Shown here: positions 47,561 through 58,570 of the stretch, one piece after another
How the letters are laid out: each line of letters begins with the position of its first letter
Numbering within the stretch: position 1 is the stretch's first letter
Source of the DNA: Sphagnum magellanicum
Taxonomy: Eukaryota; Streptophyta; Sphagnopsida; Sphagnales; Sphagnaceae
Length of the DNA stretch: 64,000 nucleotides
Direction of reading: 5' to 3'
NCBI GenBank assembly: GCA_021904315.1
Contig: CM038919.1
Coordinates: 2,480,001-2,544,000, forward strand
Made by a program: the position numbers and the translations under genes
The notes under the pieces: generated by a model
What the model saw: the letters and a program-made list of their open reading frames with translations, nothing else
Told to the model about the DNA's origin: nothing
Databases searched by the model: none

Positions 47561-50365
47561 AACTCTTGCTTTTTTGGCCCTTTATTGTAACAAGCTTTGG
47601 TGTCCTATTCAGGCACTTTAGGGTTTTTCCACTTTTGGTTCTTCCAGTTTCACTTGTAAGTGTGTACATCAAGTGTGAGGGTACACTCTTGAGCAGGGAA
47701 TTTTTTTGGGGTGAAAATTTTCCAAATGATGATTTTTTTCAGATTGGCCAAAATTTCTGCATTTTTTGACTTTTTAAAGTCACTCAAAAACTTTAGTTTT
47801 TTGAAATCACTCAAAACAGACTAAAAATGAGGAAGATATGAGGCTGGAACTAGAGAGGGTCTAGAGCTAATTTTTTCAAGAAAATTGAAGCAAACTATCA
47901 CCTTATTATCCTTTTCCTCCTGTGTTTTTTGCATTGCTCCTTTACTTCTGACACTCAAAGAACATTTGTAACCCTCCAGTTTACACGGTCCAATGACACA
48001 AAAGTCACTCAATTTGGTTAAGGCATTAAGAAAATATTGAAAAATGTTTGATGATAAGTACATGTTTGGTGATAGGTGATTCTACCCTAAATCACACAAT
48101 TGACTTAAAAAAGAAAAGCCCTGCTATTGTGATAACAAAAGAAAGTGGCCAACACCATAGGCCCTGGTAAAACCAGTTACCACTGAACAGACCAGCAGCT
48201 TGTCTTACTCTCTTGGCTTAGCATGTTCCTAGGTGAAACAGGCCAACCAAGGGCCTTGGTCCATAGTTAGTGCCCATTAAAAAAACACTGCCTACAGCAT
48301 GCAGCTATGTCTCAAACTGTCACCCACAAATTGGTTTCCAGTTCAAGCCAAAATTGTATCCCAAATATGCCAAGTTTCTTCTTCCCTTTGGTCAGAACAG
48401 ATCAAAAGTCTTTGGGGGCCTCTCTCTAGTTGTTTGCATCGAGATGAGACAAATTTTCTTTCAGGCTTTAATTTTGCATCAGGAAACAGTTTCTCTTCGA
48501 TCTTCATGCTTCTTTTTGTACTAAGATGAGACAAAAAGGAAAAATTGTGTTTGGGTTTTCTTTTGTACTCAGATCAGACAATATAGTTTTCTTCAGTACT
48601 CTTGAGGCTGTCTTTTGTAGAGTCAAGATGGGAGATGATGATAATATACTCTTTCTTCTTCCTACAAGGCCTAACAACGTACTGCTATTTTATTACAAAG
48701 CAAAATAAGTATCTCTTTGCACGATTTGCTTCATGCTACTTGTGATGGCTTTAGGTCCTAGGTTTCGGGTTTTTTTTGGTTAGGGCTCTCCTCATTGTGT
48801 GTTTTGCACTTTGGGGTGTGATCTTTTGTTTGGACTTTGAGCCTTTCTTTTTTTCTTCTCTTGTTGCCTTGCTGGGTGTTTTTCCTTTATTTATTTATTT
48901 ATAAAATAAGTATGGGTTTATGAAGCTCTTGCTGTTCTCCTTGCACTCATGAAAATGTGTGTTTGTATATCACATACCCACAAACATTGGCTGACCTGAG
49001 TTTCTCTATCACCATTTTTCACCTCAGCTAATATTACCCATTTATAAACCTGGGGTATGTATTCACACCCAGAAACATGGCAAGTTTTGAACATGAGCTC
49101 AAGGAAGAAGATGGATCTAGATCATACCCAGCTTTAGGAGCTGAGTTGCTGATGCGCCTCTTCCTGATTGGATATCCATGTCCTAGTCATTAGGACAAAT
49201 TGGGGTTTTTACACTAGGTTTTTAAATTGAATATTCAGTCATATCAAATACTGGACCACTTTGGTTTTAATGAAAACAAACTAGTCATTTATACCAAAAA
49301 CATGATGCCCATGCATGCATGGTGGTTTAATAAAATTTAGCCTTTCATGTCTATGTTGATTGAAGAGCTAACTAATGCGGCCTGACTAATTTTTAATTTT
49401 TAAAAATAATTTTCTCACATGAGTAATTAAAAAGAATTTCCATTGAATTGTGGATGGGTCATGAAATGGTTAATTGTAATCAATTTTGTAATGTTTGTAA
49501 TTTCAAACTCAAAGACATTACATTAGTTCAAATCATTTCAAGAAATTCAATGTAATGTCTTTCGCTACAATAGTGTGAAATTGTCAAAACTAATGCGAAG
49601 CACAAAATATATGTCAATCATCATGGTAGCATCATGTTGGATGTGTCAATTTGTTAGTCAATCTTGATACATTGATGAATGATCTCACAATAATTTTAAT
49701 TATTTTTCACTTTGTAAGGTAATTTTCAATTAATTTATTGATTCTCAAGACTAAATTTTGGTTGTCATAGGGGACCAAAACCAATCCACCATATGCACCT
49801 TGTTTGGAAGGAAAAAATCTAGAATGTCTAGATGGCAACTAAATTTAGTTGCCATATTTGGATATTGTTATTATTTTGGTTGTCATTTTGATATTTTTTA
49901 TTTGGGATTAAATTTCAATCACCATTAAGATAATTTGTTTTACCCCTTGCAATTTTTATTTATTTTTTACGTAGGTTAATCCTATACCAACATGAAACCA
50001 ATGATGCACCCCTAAGTTCATTGTGAGGTATTGGGAGTAAACTTTTTAAATGAACAATAGTAGAAAGAAAAAAGAAAAAAGGAAAACTTGGGGCATGCTT
50101 GCTAGCTTCTCAATTGGGAAAAGAATAATGAGATACAAGATGAAACTAGGATGATGTGACAATCAAGGGCACCTTATAAATAAGTCGCATTCACAAGTTA
50201 AACAATACAAGTGGTTAGTGCAAATGAAGCTAATTTTAAGTCATGAACTTGCCTTTAACATTACATTCGCAAATAACTAGACTTGGCAAAAGGTTACCAC
50301 CTTCCTTCCTATAGTATATTGAATGATTGGTGGTAGAAGTTACATTAAAAGGATTAAATTAAAAC
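47561..50365. other. Intergenic, no gene seen
   Basis: Several 60-97 codon open frames on both strands (47476-48708) overlap each other and carry no motif. No element was recognised. Confidence 0.4.
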
Positions 50366-50369
50366 TCTT

Positions 50370-50560
50370 GGGGAGTTGCAAAATTATGAGTATTGCAACT
50401 TTGCGAGTTCATAACTTTCTCATATGAGCTCCAATTCGGGAGTTTCAAAAGACAATGTTGTAACCCTTGAAAAGATATTTTCAATGTTATATTGCTTGTT
50501 CTATTTGGAAGTTAATTGTATATTGTTTCCCAGGTTTTTGTGATTTGAAGTTGAACTTCT
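50370..50560 (+). repeat. Dispersed repeat shared with 62,255-62,455
   Basis: GCAACTTTGCGAGTTCATAA...CTCATATGAGCT...TTGAACTTCTAATTTGA corresponds to ACAACTTTGTGGGTTCATAA...TTTATATGGGCT...TTGAACTATCAATTTGA at 62,276-62,446. It resembles in wording the middle part of the solo-LTR family (AAGTTATGG...), so it may be an old relative. That last point is weak. Confidence 0.5.
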
Positions 50561-53500
50561 AATTTGATTCCTTTCCATTTTTTTGCCATAACTCTTAACT
50601 CACATTTGCAAATGGAAAATGCAAATTCAATTTCAATATTTGATTTTAAAGATCTTTCCAACAATATATTGGGATCCAATTTGGACCACATTTACTACTT
50701 CAACATTTGTCCCAAAATTGGTTTTACAATTTCATAGGTTTTTAAACTTAATTAATAATTTGATACATTTTGATTGGCAAAATCAACACATTTTATGTTA
50801 TGGAGATTAATTGTGACATTATTCAAACTATTTTTATGGCAATTGATTTGATTAAAAATGTGAAATTCATTCTACTATCATTTCTTTTATTAGTTAATTT
50901 CAATAAAATAATAGGATAAATGTTGACCTATTAATACACATGCAACATCCAAAAATATAATTGTAGTCACAAATGAAATATGGCAATTCATGGTATGACC
51001 CATTGTAATCACAATAAATGAACTTTGGAGGCCCCAATTATGTCCAATTTGACTAGATTGAAAATTGGAGTTAATCATAACAAAAACAATGATTTCCATG
51101 TTACTCAAAATGAACCAAGTCAATTATTTGTGCACTCATGACCTTGACTTTACAATCAATGTAGTTGTAATGCTAATATCATAAAACTCATGGTTTTGTT
51201 ATAGTTATTTATATTCACATTGACATGATGATTCCATAACCTTATCACTTTATGGATGAAACCATAACACACTTTATTTATGCATGCAAATAGTTTTTTG
51301 AATCTTCACCAATTTGTTATGCTACATAATTAATTATTTTTCACCAATTACCTAATCCCTAATTGATTGTAGGGAATGTTTCACTAACATGACAATGTGC
51401 CATTTGATGAAATCTCCCCCAATTATATCACATTTTTTGTCGACATTTTTTTCGTTTTGTAATTTTTTTTTCATGTTCCTACTTGTTCATTCGTTGAACC
51501 TCATAATTCATGTTCTTTTGTCTCCTATAACATATAAATTCAATGTTCATGTACAATTTGGTTATGTTTTATATATGGTTTGAGTGCATTGGTTACCATG
51601 AATAGTCAATTCACAAGCTTCAACTATTCATATTCTCCTATGTATTCAAGTTAGTTACTTGGTCCATGGTGGGGCTCACTAGTTCATTTATGTTGTCATC
51701 ACTTAGGTCCTTTCTCTATTATGTTATCAGTTATCACTAGATTTTTTTGGGCAATTTATCATCATTTTTCTACTTTGAAATAAAAGTAGTTACTTATACA
51801 AAGGAAAGGGGGGAAAATCCCTTTAAATTACCAAAAAAAATCAAAGGCCACATGTGATGGACTAGAAAATAATTTCCTCGGACCATTGATTTTCCACCCC
51901 TAACCTTAAAACCTTGTAGGATCTCACCATGTGGCCACACCCCAAGTTTTCAATCTCACCAAATGACAACATTTAAGCCATCAAGTGAGCCCATGCACAA
52001 AAACCTTAAATCACAACTCATCGAATGTTGATGATTGATGTGTGCAAGAGCTCACCACCTTTTAAGCTTGAGCTTGTATCCTCCTACTACCATTTGATGA
52101 AACTTTTCTCTTCCTCTCACCAATATGTTGTGTAGTTTCATTGAAGATGTTTCATAATCACTTACTCATGAACATCATTGCATTGTGTTTTTTGAATAGG
52201 GTTATGAGGTTCATCATTAACATTTCATAAGAAAATCTTGTTGTTTATCTTGCATGTTAATTTCCTAGTTTCATCAAGTTTCCCTATTGGTAAAAGGGTG
52301 TGCCATTGTTGTGTCTATGTTGTTCAACTTCACTTCTAAAAGAAAGCTTGTGATTATCTGTAATTTGGCCTTGATTCTTTCCAATTTTCTTTTGAGTGTT
52401 TGCAAGATGTTGTGCTTAAACATGTTAAAGTTATGGTGCTAAAATTAGCCTTTGCTTTGTGCAATTTTTGTTTTTTATGTTGACTTCTCTACAAAACTTT
52501 GATGTACCTTCAATTTTGAATCAACTTTTATGCATATGCAAGACAAAGGGTTAAAATGGGCAATGGTGATTATGGGTGATTTGTTGCAAACCTTAAAGGT
52601 TTTGATTCTCTATGATGATTGTCTTTAATATAAGTTAATATTGCTCCTCTATCCCTTTGATTTGTGTGGAAATTGTGATTGGCAAATGATTTGAAGAATG
52701 AATGTAGGATTGTGTTGAAGAGGTCTATGAAAGAACAAGAAACCATAGGTTGCTCATGAGTTTTATGTGTGATTCATCCATGCGTTAGCCTTTTCCAACC
52801 TTCTTCCTTGTTTGTTCTTTGATTTCAAGATTTTTATAAAGATAGTGTGTGATGTAAAATTATTGCAGTATTGAAAGTTGCTTCATTGGTGAGTCATGAA
52901 TCCTTTTGTTTTTTCAGATTTGTACAATCTCATTCAATGTCAATCTTCTTTCACAATGTTGCCACAACTCGCATATAGTTACAAGTTTATGTACTTTTAT
53001 TCCAATAAGAACACTTGTTGTTGGTGGGCATTGTCATTTTTTATCCCAATGTTAGATTCTTCATCTTGTGACCCTCTTAGCTTGCATCTTCCCATCCCCT
53101 CTTTCCTCCTTTCAATTTTGATCCTTCACTTCTAAACCTAGATCCAAAGCTTTGTCATCTTGTATGGTGTTTTGTGAGCTTTGTAAGGTGATTTGTGAGT
53201 TTCTTGGGCTTGTTTTTGCTAAGGGAGAAACTTGATGACCTATGTTTCTATCTTTGTTGAATTCAATGGTTACTTTACAAGCCAAATGCCTTGGTTTCCA
53301 TTTTGTCAACATGTTTTACCCGCTCTTCACAATCCAATTGTCATGATTTTTCTTTGCATGATTTTTTCAAAATTGTAAACGTATGCTAACTTGGTTTGAT
53401 TTTTGGTTTTTGAAAATGCCAATTTCATGGGTTGAATTCTCACAAAAGTGTTTGGATTTCCTTGTGAAATTTGACTTTCAGTTGTTTGTTCAACCTTCTC

Positions 53501-53880
53501 CAAAAAAATTAAGTAACACATGCATACACAAAAATATTGATCACCTTAATCACTACAATTTGACACAAGTAAATGAAAAAAAAATCGGCCTCATCAGCTG
53601 AAAAACCCTATATGCAACAACAGAATAGCTTTAAAAAAAACTCTAAATAATTTTCAATGATAACCAGATGTTAGCTTTGCAGCTCTGAATATAGAGGAGA
53701 GGCAAGAAATTTCACCCTGAGAATCAATCAATCCTTGGGGCAGCCATGTTGTTGAGATAAACAATGTGACAGTGGGGGACCAGCTAGAGCTCCATTTTAA
53801 GCAGCAAATGATCTTCACAAGTGGTCCCACTGGAGTGGCTACTTTGCAAGCAAAAATGGGAGGAAAAAGAAAAACACTGA
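50561..53880. other. Intergenic, no gene seen
   Basis: AT-rich, no recognisable proteins, RNAs or element termini. Confidence 0.45.
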
Positions 53881-53890
53881 TGATCTAGCC

Positions 53891-53934
53891 TATCTATCGA
53901 TCTATCTATCTATCTATCTATCTATGTATCTATC
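53891..53934 (+). repeat. (TATC)n microsatellite
   Basis: About eleven imperfect TATC units with two single-base interruptions. Confidence 0.9.
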
Positions 53935-53994
53935 ACCTACTCCTTCAACAAACTTCATAGTAACATTTTGGAATTTTCTAGCACAATTTTGTCC

Positions 53995-54285
53995 TTTTGT
54001 TTTATACGGCGGTCCGCAACCCCATCAACGAAGCGCGCGCCGTTACCCATGCAAAATTCAATGAATGCTGCCATGAGCCAGTCGATCGGTTGCAGCCTTT
54101 TCTGAGGGAAGAAGGGTCGAGGGAGTCCGGGCCCGCACTTCAACACCATTGAATTGCATTGAATTCCATCATCGCCAAAAATCCTCCCAAAAAAACAAAG
54201 CATCATGTTCTGTGCCAGAGAGCCGAGAGACAATCAAAGTGACCCAAGTCAACCAAGATAGCTGCGCACTGTCAGTTTGTCACTC
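53995..54285. other. Isolated GC/CpG-rich island
   Basis: GC-rich compared with the flanks, with retained CG sites (for example GAAGCGCGCGCCG near 54,030). A 92-codon minus-strand frame (53955-54233) covers it, but I recognise no domain. CpG retention in otherwise CpG-poor DNA suggests recent arrival or an unmethylated site such as a promoter or exon. Confidence 0.35.
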
Positions 54286-54486
54286 TGCATTCATGATTCA
54301 AGAATCATTGCAATTCAAGCCAAACTTTTACCCAACTGCTCGTCCTCAAGGGGGTTTGCTCCCCCCAAGGCATCGCCTAATTTGACAGAGGGTCCTAGCA
54401 TGAGGGTCCTAAGCCCAACATTATTAGGGGAGGCCTATAAGAGCATGAGTCCCCCATTGGAAGTCCTACTCCAAGGATACTAAAAG

Positions 54487-54645
54487 TGTAGTAAGGTAAC
54501 AGCTTGTGACAATGGCAGTATCAGTATGGCAAGCAAGGTTCATGCAAGGTGATAATCAAGTGCACATAAAATGTGTAAGGTAACAAGCCCATGACTATTG
54601 CAGTATTGCAAGCAGGGTTCAAACAATGTGATAGTGAGGCGAGTG
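54487..54645 (+). repeat. Two-unit tandem repeat, ~83-bp period
   Basis: GTAAGGTAACA...ATG/ATTGCAGTAT...GCAAGCARGGTTCA...GTGATA occurs twice, starting at about 54,491 and 54,573. Confidence 0.6.
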
Positions 54646-54689
54646 CTGGCCCGATTTCGATAATGCCTTTGTTTGAGGGCGTTACCCCC

Positions 54690-56150
54690 TTTGAAAAGAT
54701 GTTGAGGAGGCATTATTAATGTGTTTACAGTGCCCCTCCAAATATACTAGGAAAGTTCCTGGATTGCTTAATGAATTATCTTTAGGCAAGGATCTCAAAG
54801 ACAAATCTTATTCCTATAGAGACAAAATCAAGGTTTTTTTCCAAACCTTTTGAACTCATCTATTGCGGTAGGCAATAAGTGTCATGCCAACAACAAATAA
54901 ATCTTGGATATGGGCTAGTGGATGCAGAGTGTCAACTAAAGGCAGGCCTAACCCAATATAATATATTGGGTACACTCCAAAAAGCCTTCCAGCCCCTACA
55001 TTTGTGCACATGATACTCAGATCATCAAAACTCCCCTATGAAACAAGTCAATGCCCAATTATGGCAACTCATGCAGCCTACACTGTGTCAGGGTTGGGGA
55101 GGAAGGGGGGGGCTGTTAAAAAGCAACAAGCTTTGCATTAGAAGAACCAACTAACTGTTACACACTAGCCACAAGATGCTTGATATGACTCACTTGTGGA
55201 TGAACCTCAACTGAGTTAATATTGGGTTCCACCTTGGTAACCCATTGTGTAAGAAGTAAGCTTTATATAAGCTTTATATACATATATACATAGGTAGATA
55301 GGTACAAAAATAGGTGATTACTAGGTAAGTACATGGTTTACACATAGGTAAGGGCTGTCTGTCTTTACTACCTGTGTACAAACAAACAAGGGGGTTGTTA
55401 GTAAGTACATTGAAAATTTAATGAGCTAACCATGATGGTTAGCTAGGCAACTGGAATCCAACAGAAAACTATTTCCTGACCATTTATCATTCATCCTTCA
55501 TGGTGCACACTGGTGGGTGTTGGTTCACTCTGGCTGCAGGAGGTGGGTGTGGGTGAAGGACCATTTGACCTCTCTCCTCAACTCTCCACTCACCTCAGAC
55601 CTGCCCCCACTCTATAGAGTACAAGAGTACACAGGAGAGTGGCATCCAATGCCTTCCACGTGCAGCTATTTCTTGGTCTGTTTCTGAAGCAAAAATGTTG
55701 TTGGGACAGTCAGTTGCTATTTGACTGAAGAGGCTCTCCATCACTCCAGCTTGGTGTCGAATCTGGATGGCCTTGAACAAAGATATATAATTCATAAAAC
55801 CATATGTGGATGGATGATAATTTGAGCTGTGGCATAAATTCATCAACTTCAAAACTGGATTCCTTTGAAAACAATCCAATTCAAAGGATATAAGTGTAAA
55901 TATTAGCAAGTAGCTTGATTGTTTCTACCAAGCTTTGGCATTCAAAAGTCATGTATGATAGGTTCTTTTTCTAATTCCTCATAGATGAATTTGGGATAAG
56001 AATGGAGAAGGGTGTTTCTGCAAGAGTACAATGGAACTAGCCCCACAATTTTATACGGAGTCACTCTATTATATGGTGCTAGGTTTATCATGGGCATGTT
56101 CTAAAATAACACCTTCTGAGCACATTCTCCTCTTAAGAAAGGTTGTTTGA
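54690..56150. other. Intergenic, no gene seen
   Basis: Includes TATATACATA- and TAGGTAGATAGGTA-type low-complexity sequence at 55,265-55,345. A 104-codon minus-strand frame (55595-55909) has no motif. Confidence 0.4.
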
Positions 56151-56154
56151 TTGT

Positions 56155-56397
56155 TTTGTCATGTCAAGATCCCCAACCCATGGTGCCCCTCCCTCTCTTC
56201 CAATGTTGGGTAGGTGAATTCATTAACCTGATATATTGATAGGTAAATAATAGGGTAAATATGTACCTTATTTGGTTAATAAATTTTTTTTATTACTTTT
56301 TAAATTACCCTACCTAACGTTTTGTCATGTTGAGATCTCCCGAACATGCCCCCCCCTCCATGTTCCAAGGTTAGGTGGGTGAATTCAGCAACTCACC
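56155..56397 (+). repeat. Direct repeat pair, ~75 bp each
   Basis: TGTTTTGTCATGTCAAGATC...CCAATGTTGGGTAGGTGAATTC at 56,153-56,221 is repeated as CGTTTTGTCATGTTGAGATC...CCAAGGTTAGGTGGGTGAATTC at 56,319-56,385. Confidence 0.6.
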
Positions 56398-56399
56398 AA

Positions 56400-58008
56400 A
56401 CATATGTTGCACATTGAACAGAAATAAAAATGCAACACTATTCCAACTTCCAAGAAAACAATCAACATTGCACACTAAACACTAAAAACACTTGCCACCA
56501 ACAGAGAGCTCTAAAGATGTGGGGAGGGAACGTGGAAGAATCAAGGTTTGGCTAATGGAATTCGGAGGTGTGTTACAAATGGAGGTGAATGACCTCTGTC
56601 ATGAGCCACCAATGGTGATGGCACAAAAATGACTGACAACCACTTGGCTGCAGGTGAGGTGACAATATGATGTCCCATCTATCCTTTTGTCTATGACATG
56701 TCACATGCAAGGGGTTAAAGGCATGTATAATAATAATAATAACAATAAAGGGCAGATTTGCCGGGCCCTGATCAATATTGCAACCTGGCCACATGTTGCC
56801 AGGAAGAAAAACTATGATCCAGCCACATTGTTTGCAACTAAGGCCGAGTTGTTTTGGTCACCACTGCAAACAGTTTCTACTTTGCACTACCCATTGATCT
56901 ATAACTCACCAACCCCTTCTACTTGATTAAAACATTGTCACTAGTTCCCTGGACATTGTTATAGTATTTTACAGTAATAAAGTTTGACAAGTGTAAGGTA
57001 AACCCCGAAGCGAAGCTCCACACTTTACCATTAAGACCTGCTTCGATTTATTTATTTACTTATCTAATTTTCACTCGATACCCAAGTGCATCATCATGGT
57101 GGGTGGGTATCACAGGCAAAAACCATCAAAAAGTGCTGGGCATGAAAAAAAACAGAAAGCCTGTAGGAGTTTTTTTTGAAACACCCCCACCAAACAGCAT
57201 AGGATAAAAATGCTGGGTAAGGTGGTGCCCTTCAATTACCCGAAAAAAAATAAAATGGATTGGGTCTTAACATTTTCACAATCATTAATGGTCATCTCAT
57301 CGGAGAGATGCTTGGTGAAAAAGTTGCAATACAGGTAGGCAATAAGATCCCTCCCGCTCTTAAGGAGTAGTAGATGTAGTTATCCCTTCCTTTTTGAAGG
57401 AGGGGATGATGCCCTCCAAACATACACCAGGGGAATGTTTTCACCCAGAGTGCTTTTTATGTATAATTGATGAACTCTTTCTTGCCTGACAGGGGATGGG
57501 TGAGGAATCAGGATGGGTATTCGTTTCTGCACTTCTACACTAACCACCAGCTATGAGCATGATGTTGTGTACAGTGTGAGTACACAAACCTCCTTTTGTT
57601 TTTAGATGCACAAAACCAATGATACCCAATTGATCTTTTTGGGAGAAAGAGTAGGAAAAGAGAGAGAGAGAGAGAGAAAGAGGGTCCCCACCAGCCCATG
57701 TGAGAGATCCATGTGAATGCTCAGAATCCCACCCACAACACAAAGAACCCCCAAAAAAAGTCAAACCTTTTAACACCTAATAGGTACCAACTATATGACC
57801 ACATTCTTCTCCTACTACTAGGCTACTACTAGTACTACTACTAGGCTTACTACTACTCAGCAAATGAGCCTTTAGTTGGGTAGGTCCGCTAACACCAACA
57901 TTTGCATGGCTCTTTTTCTAACGGTTTTTTCCATGTATTGAGGAGAGGGGGGGGGACCGGGGGGGTTTAAGGGCCAGTTTAAGCCAGGGTTGTGGCTTTT
58001 ATGGCCCA
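56400..58008. other. Intergenic, upstream of the PSY-like gene
   Basis: Contains a (GA)n run at 57,659-57,677, an imperfect (CTA)n tract at 57,812-57,857 and a poly-G run at 57,947-57,965. No gene seen. Confidence 0.4.
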
Positions 58009-58010
58009 TT

Positions 58011-58075
58011 AATCTCAATTAAGGAATGTTGATTAGTGCACTGCTAATCTCAATTAAGGAGACGTGATTAGTGAC
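58011..58075 (+). promoter_or_regulatory. 35-bp tandem duplication upstream of the PSY-like gene
   Basis: AATCTCAATTAAGGA followed by a TGATTAGTG occurs at 58011 and again at 58046, exactly 35 bp apart. Each unit also contains a CTAATC or TTAATC and GATTAG inverted pair. It lies about 500 bp before the start codon, inside the likely promoter. The CAATTA and GATTA cores resemble homeodomain-type sites, which is only an inference. Confidence 0.5.
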
Positions 58076-58249
58076 CGACGCGGACTCGGTGATTGCTGGC
58101 CAATTGCTTTAGAGTTTTGTCTGCGCCGCTAACACTGTGCACAAGAAGCGCTGTGCGCGAGTGCGAGAATAAGAGGAGGGAGAAAGAGCCCGCGCTGGGT
58201 TGTCCTTGCGGCTGCGTAACTCGACTGTGGATGCTGGCTGGTGTAGGAG

Positions 58250-58282
58250 AACGAGAGAGAGACGGAGAGAGAGAGAGAGAGC
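58250..58282 (+). repeat. GA-rich run in the 5' leader
   Basis: Interrupted (GA)n ending in GCGCGCG, about 290 bp before the start codon. It parallels the (GA)n in the leader of the protease gene. Confidence 0.8.
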
Positions 58283-58570
58283 GCGCGGGGTTTCAGAGAC
58301 TGTGTCGTGAGAGTGGGTGGGAGTTTTGGGAGAGTGCGGGTTCGAGAGGATTGTTGTCGGGGTGGCGTTTTGGAGAGGAGTGCCGTGTTTTGTGGGTTGA
58401 GATTTTTTTGGTTTTGGTTTTCGTGGTTGGATATTGTTGAAGCCAGGTACGGGAAGGTGGTTGTAGCAACGACGAGGCGTCTGGATACTAACTGTGAACA
58501 GCCGGAAAGAGAGAGGCAGAGAGAGAGACATACACAGACAATCAGCACGCGCGCGAAGAGATAGATCAAT

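Noticed and set aside
47082-48708. Cluster of 60-120 codon frames on both strands
   Set aside because: Mutually overlapping, no motif, no splice pattern, composition like the flanks.
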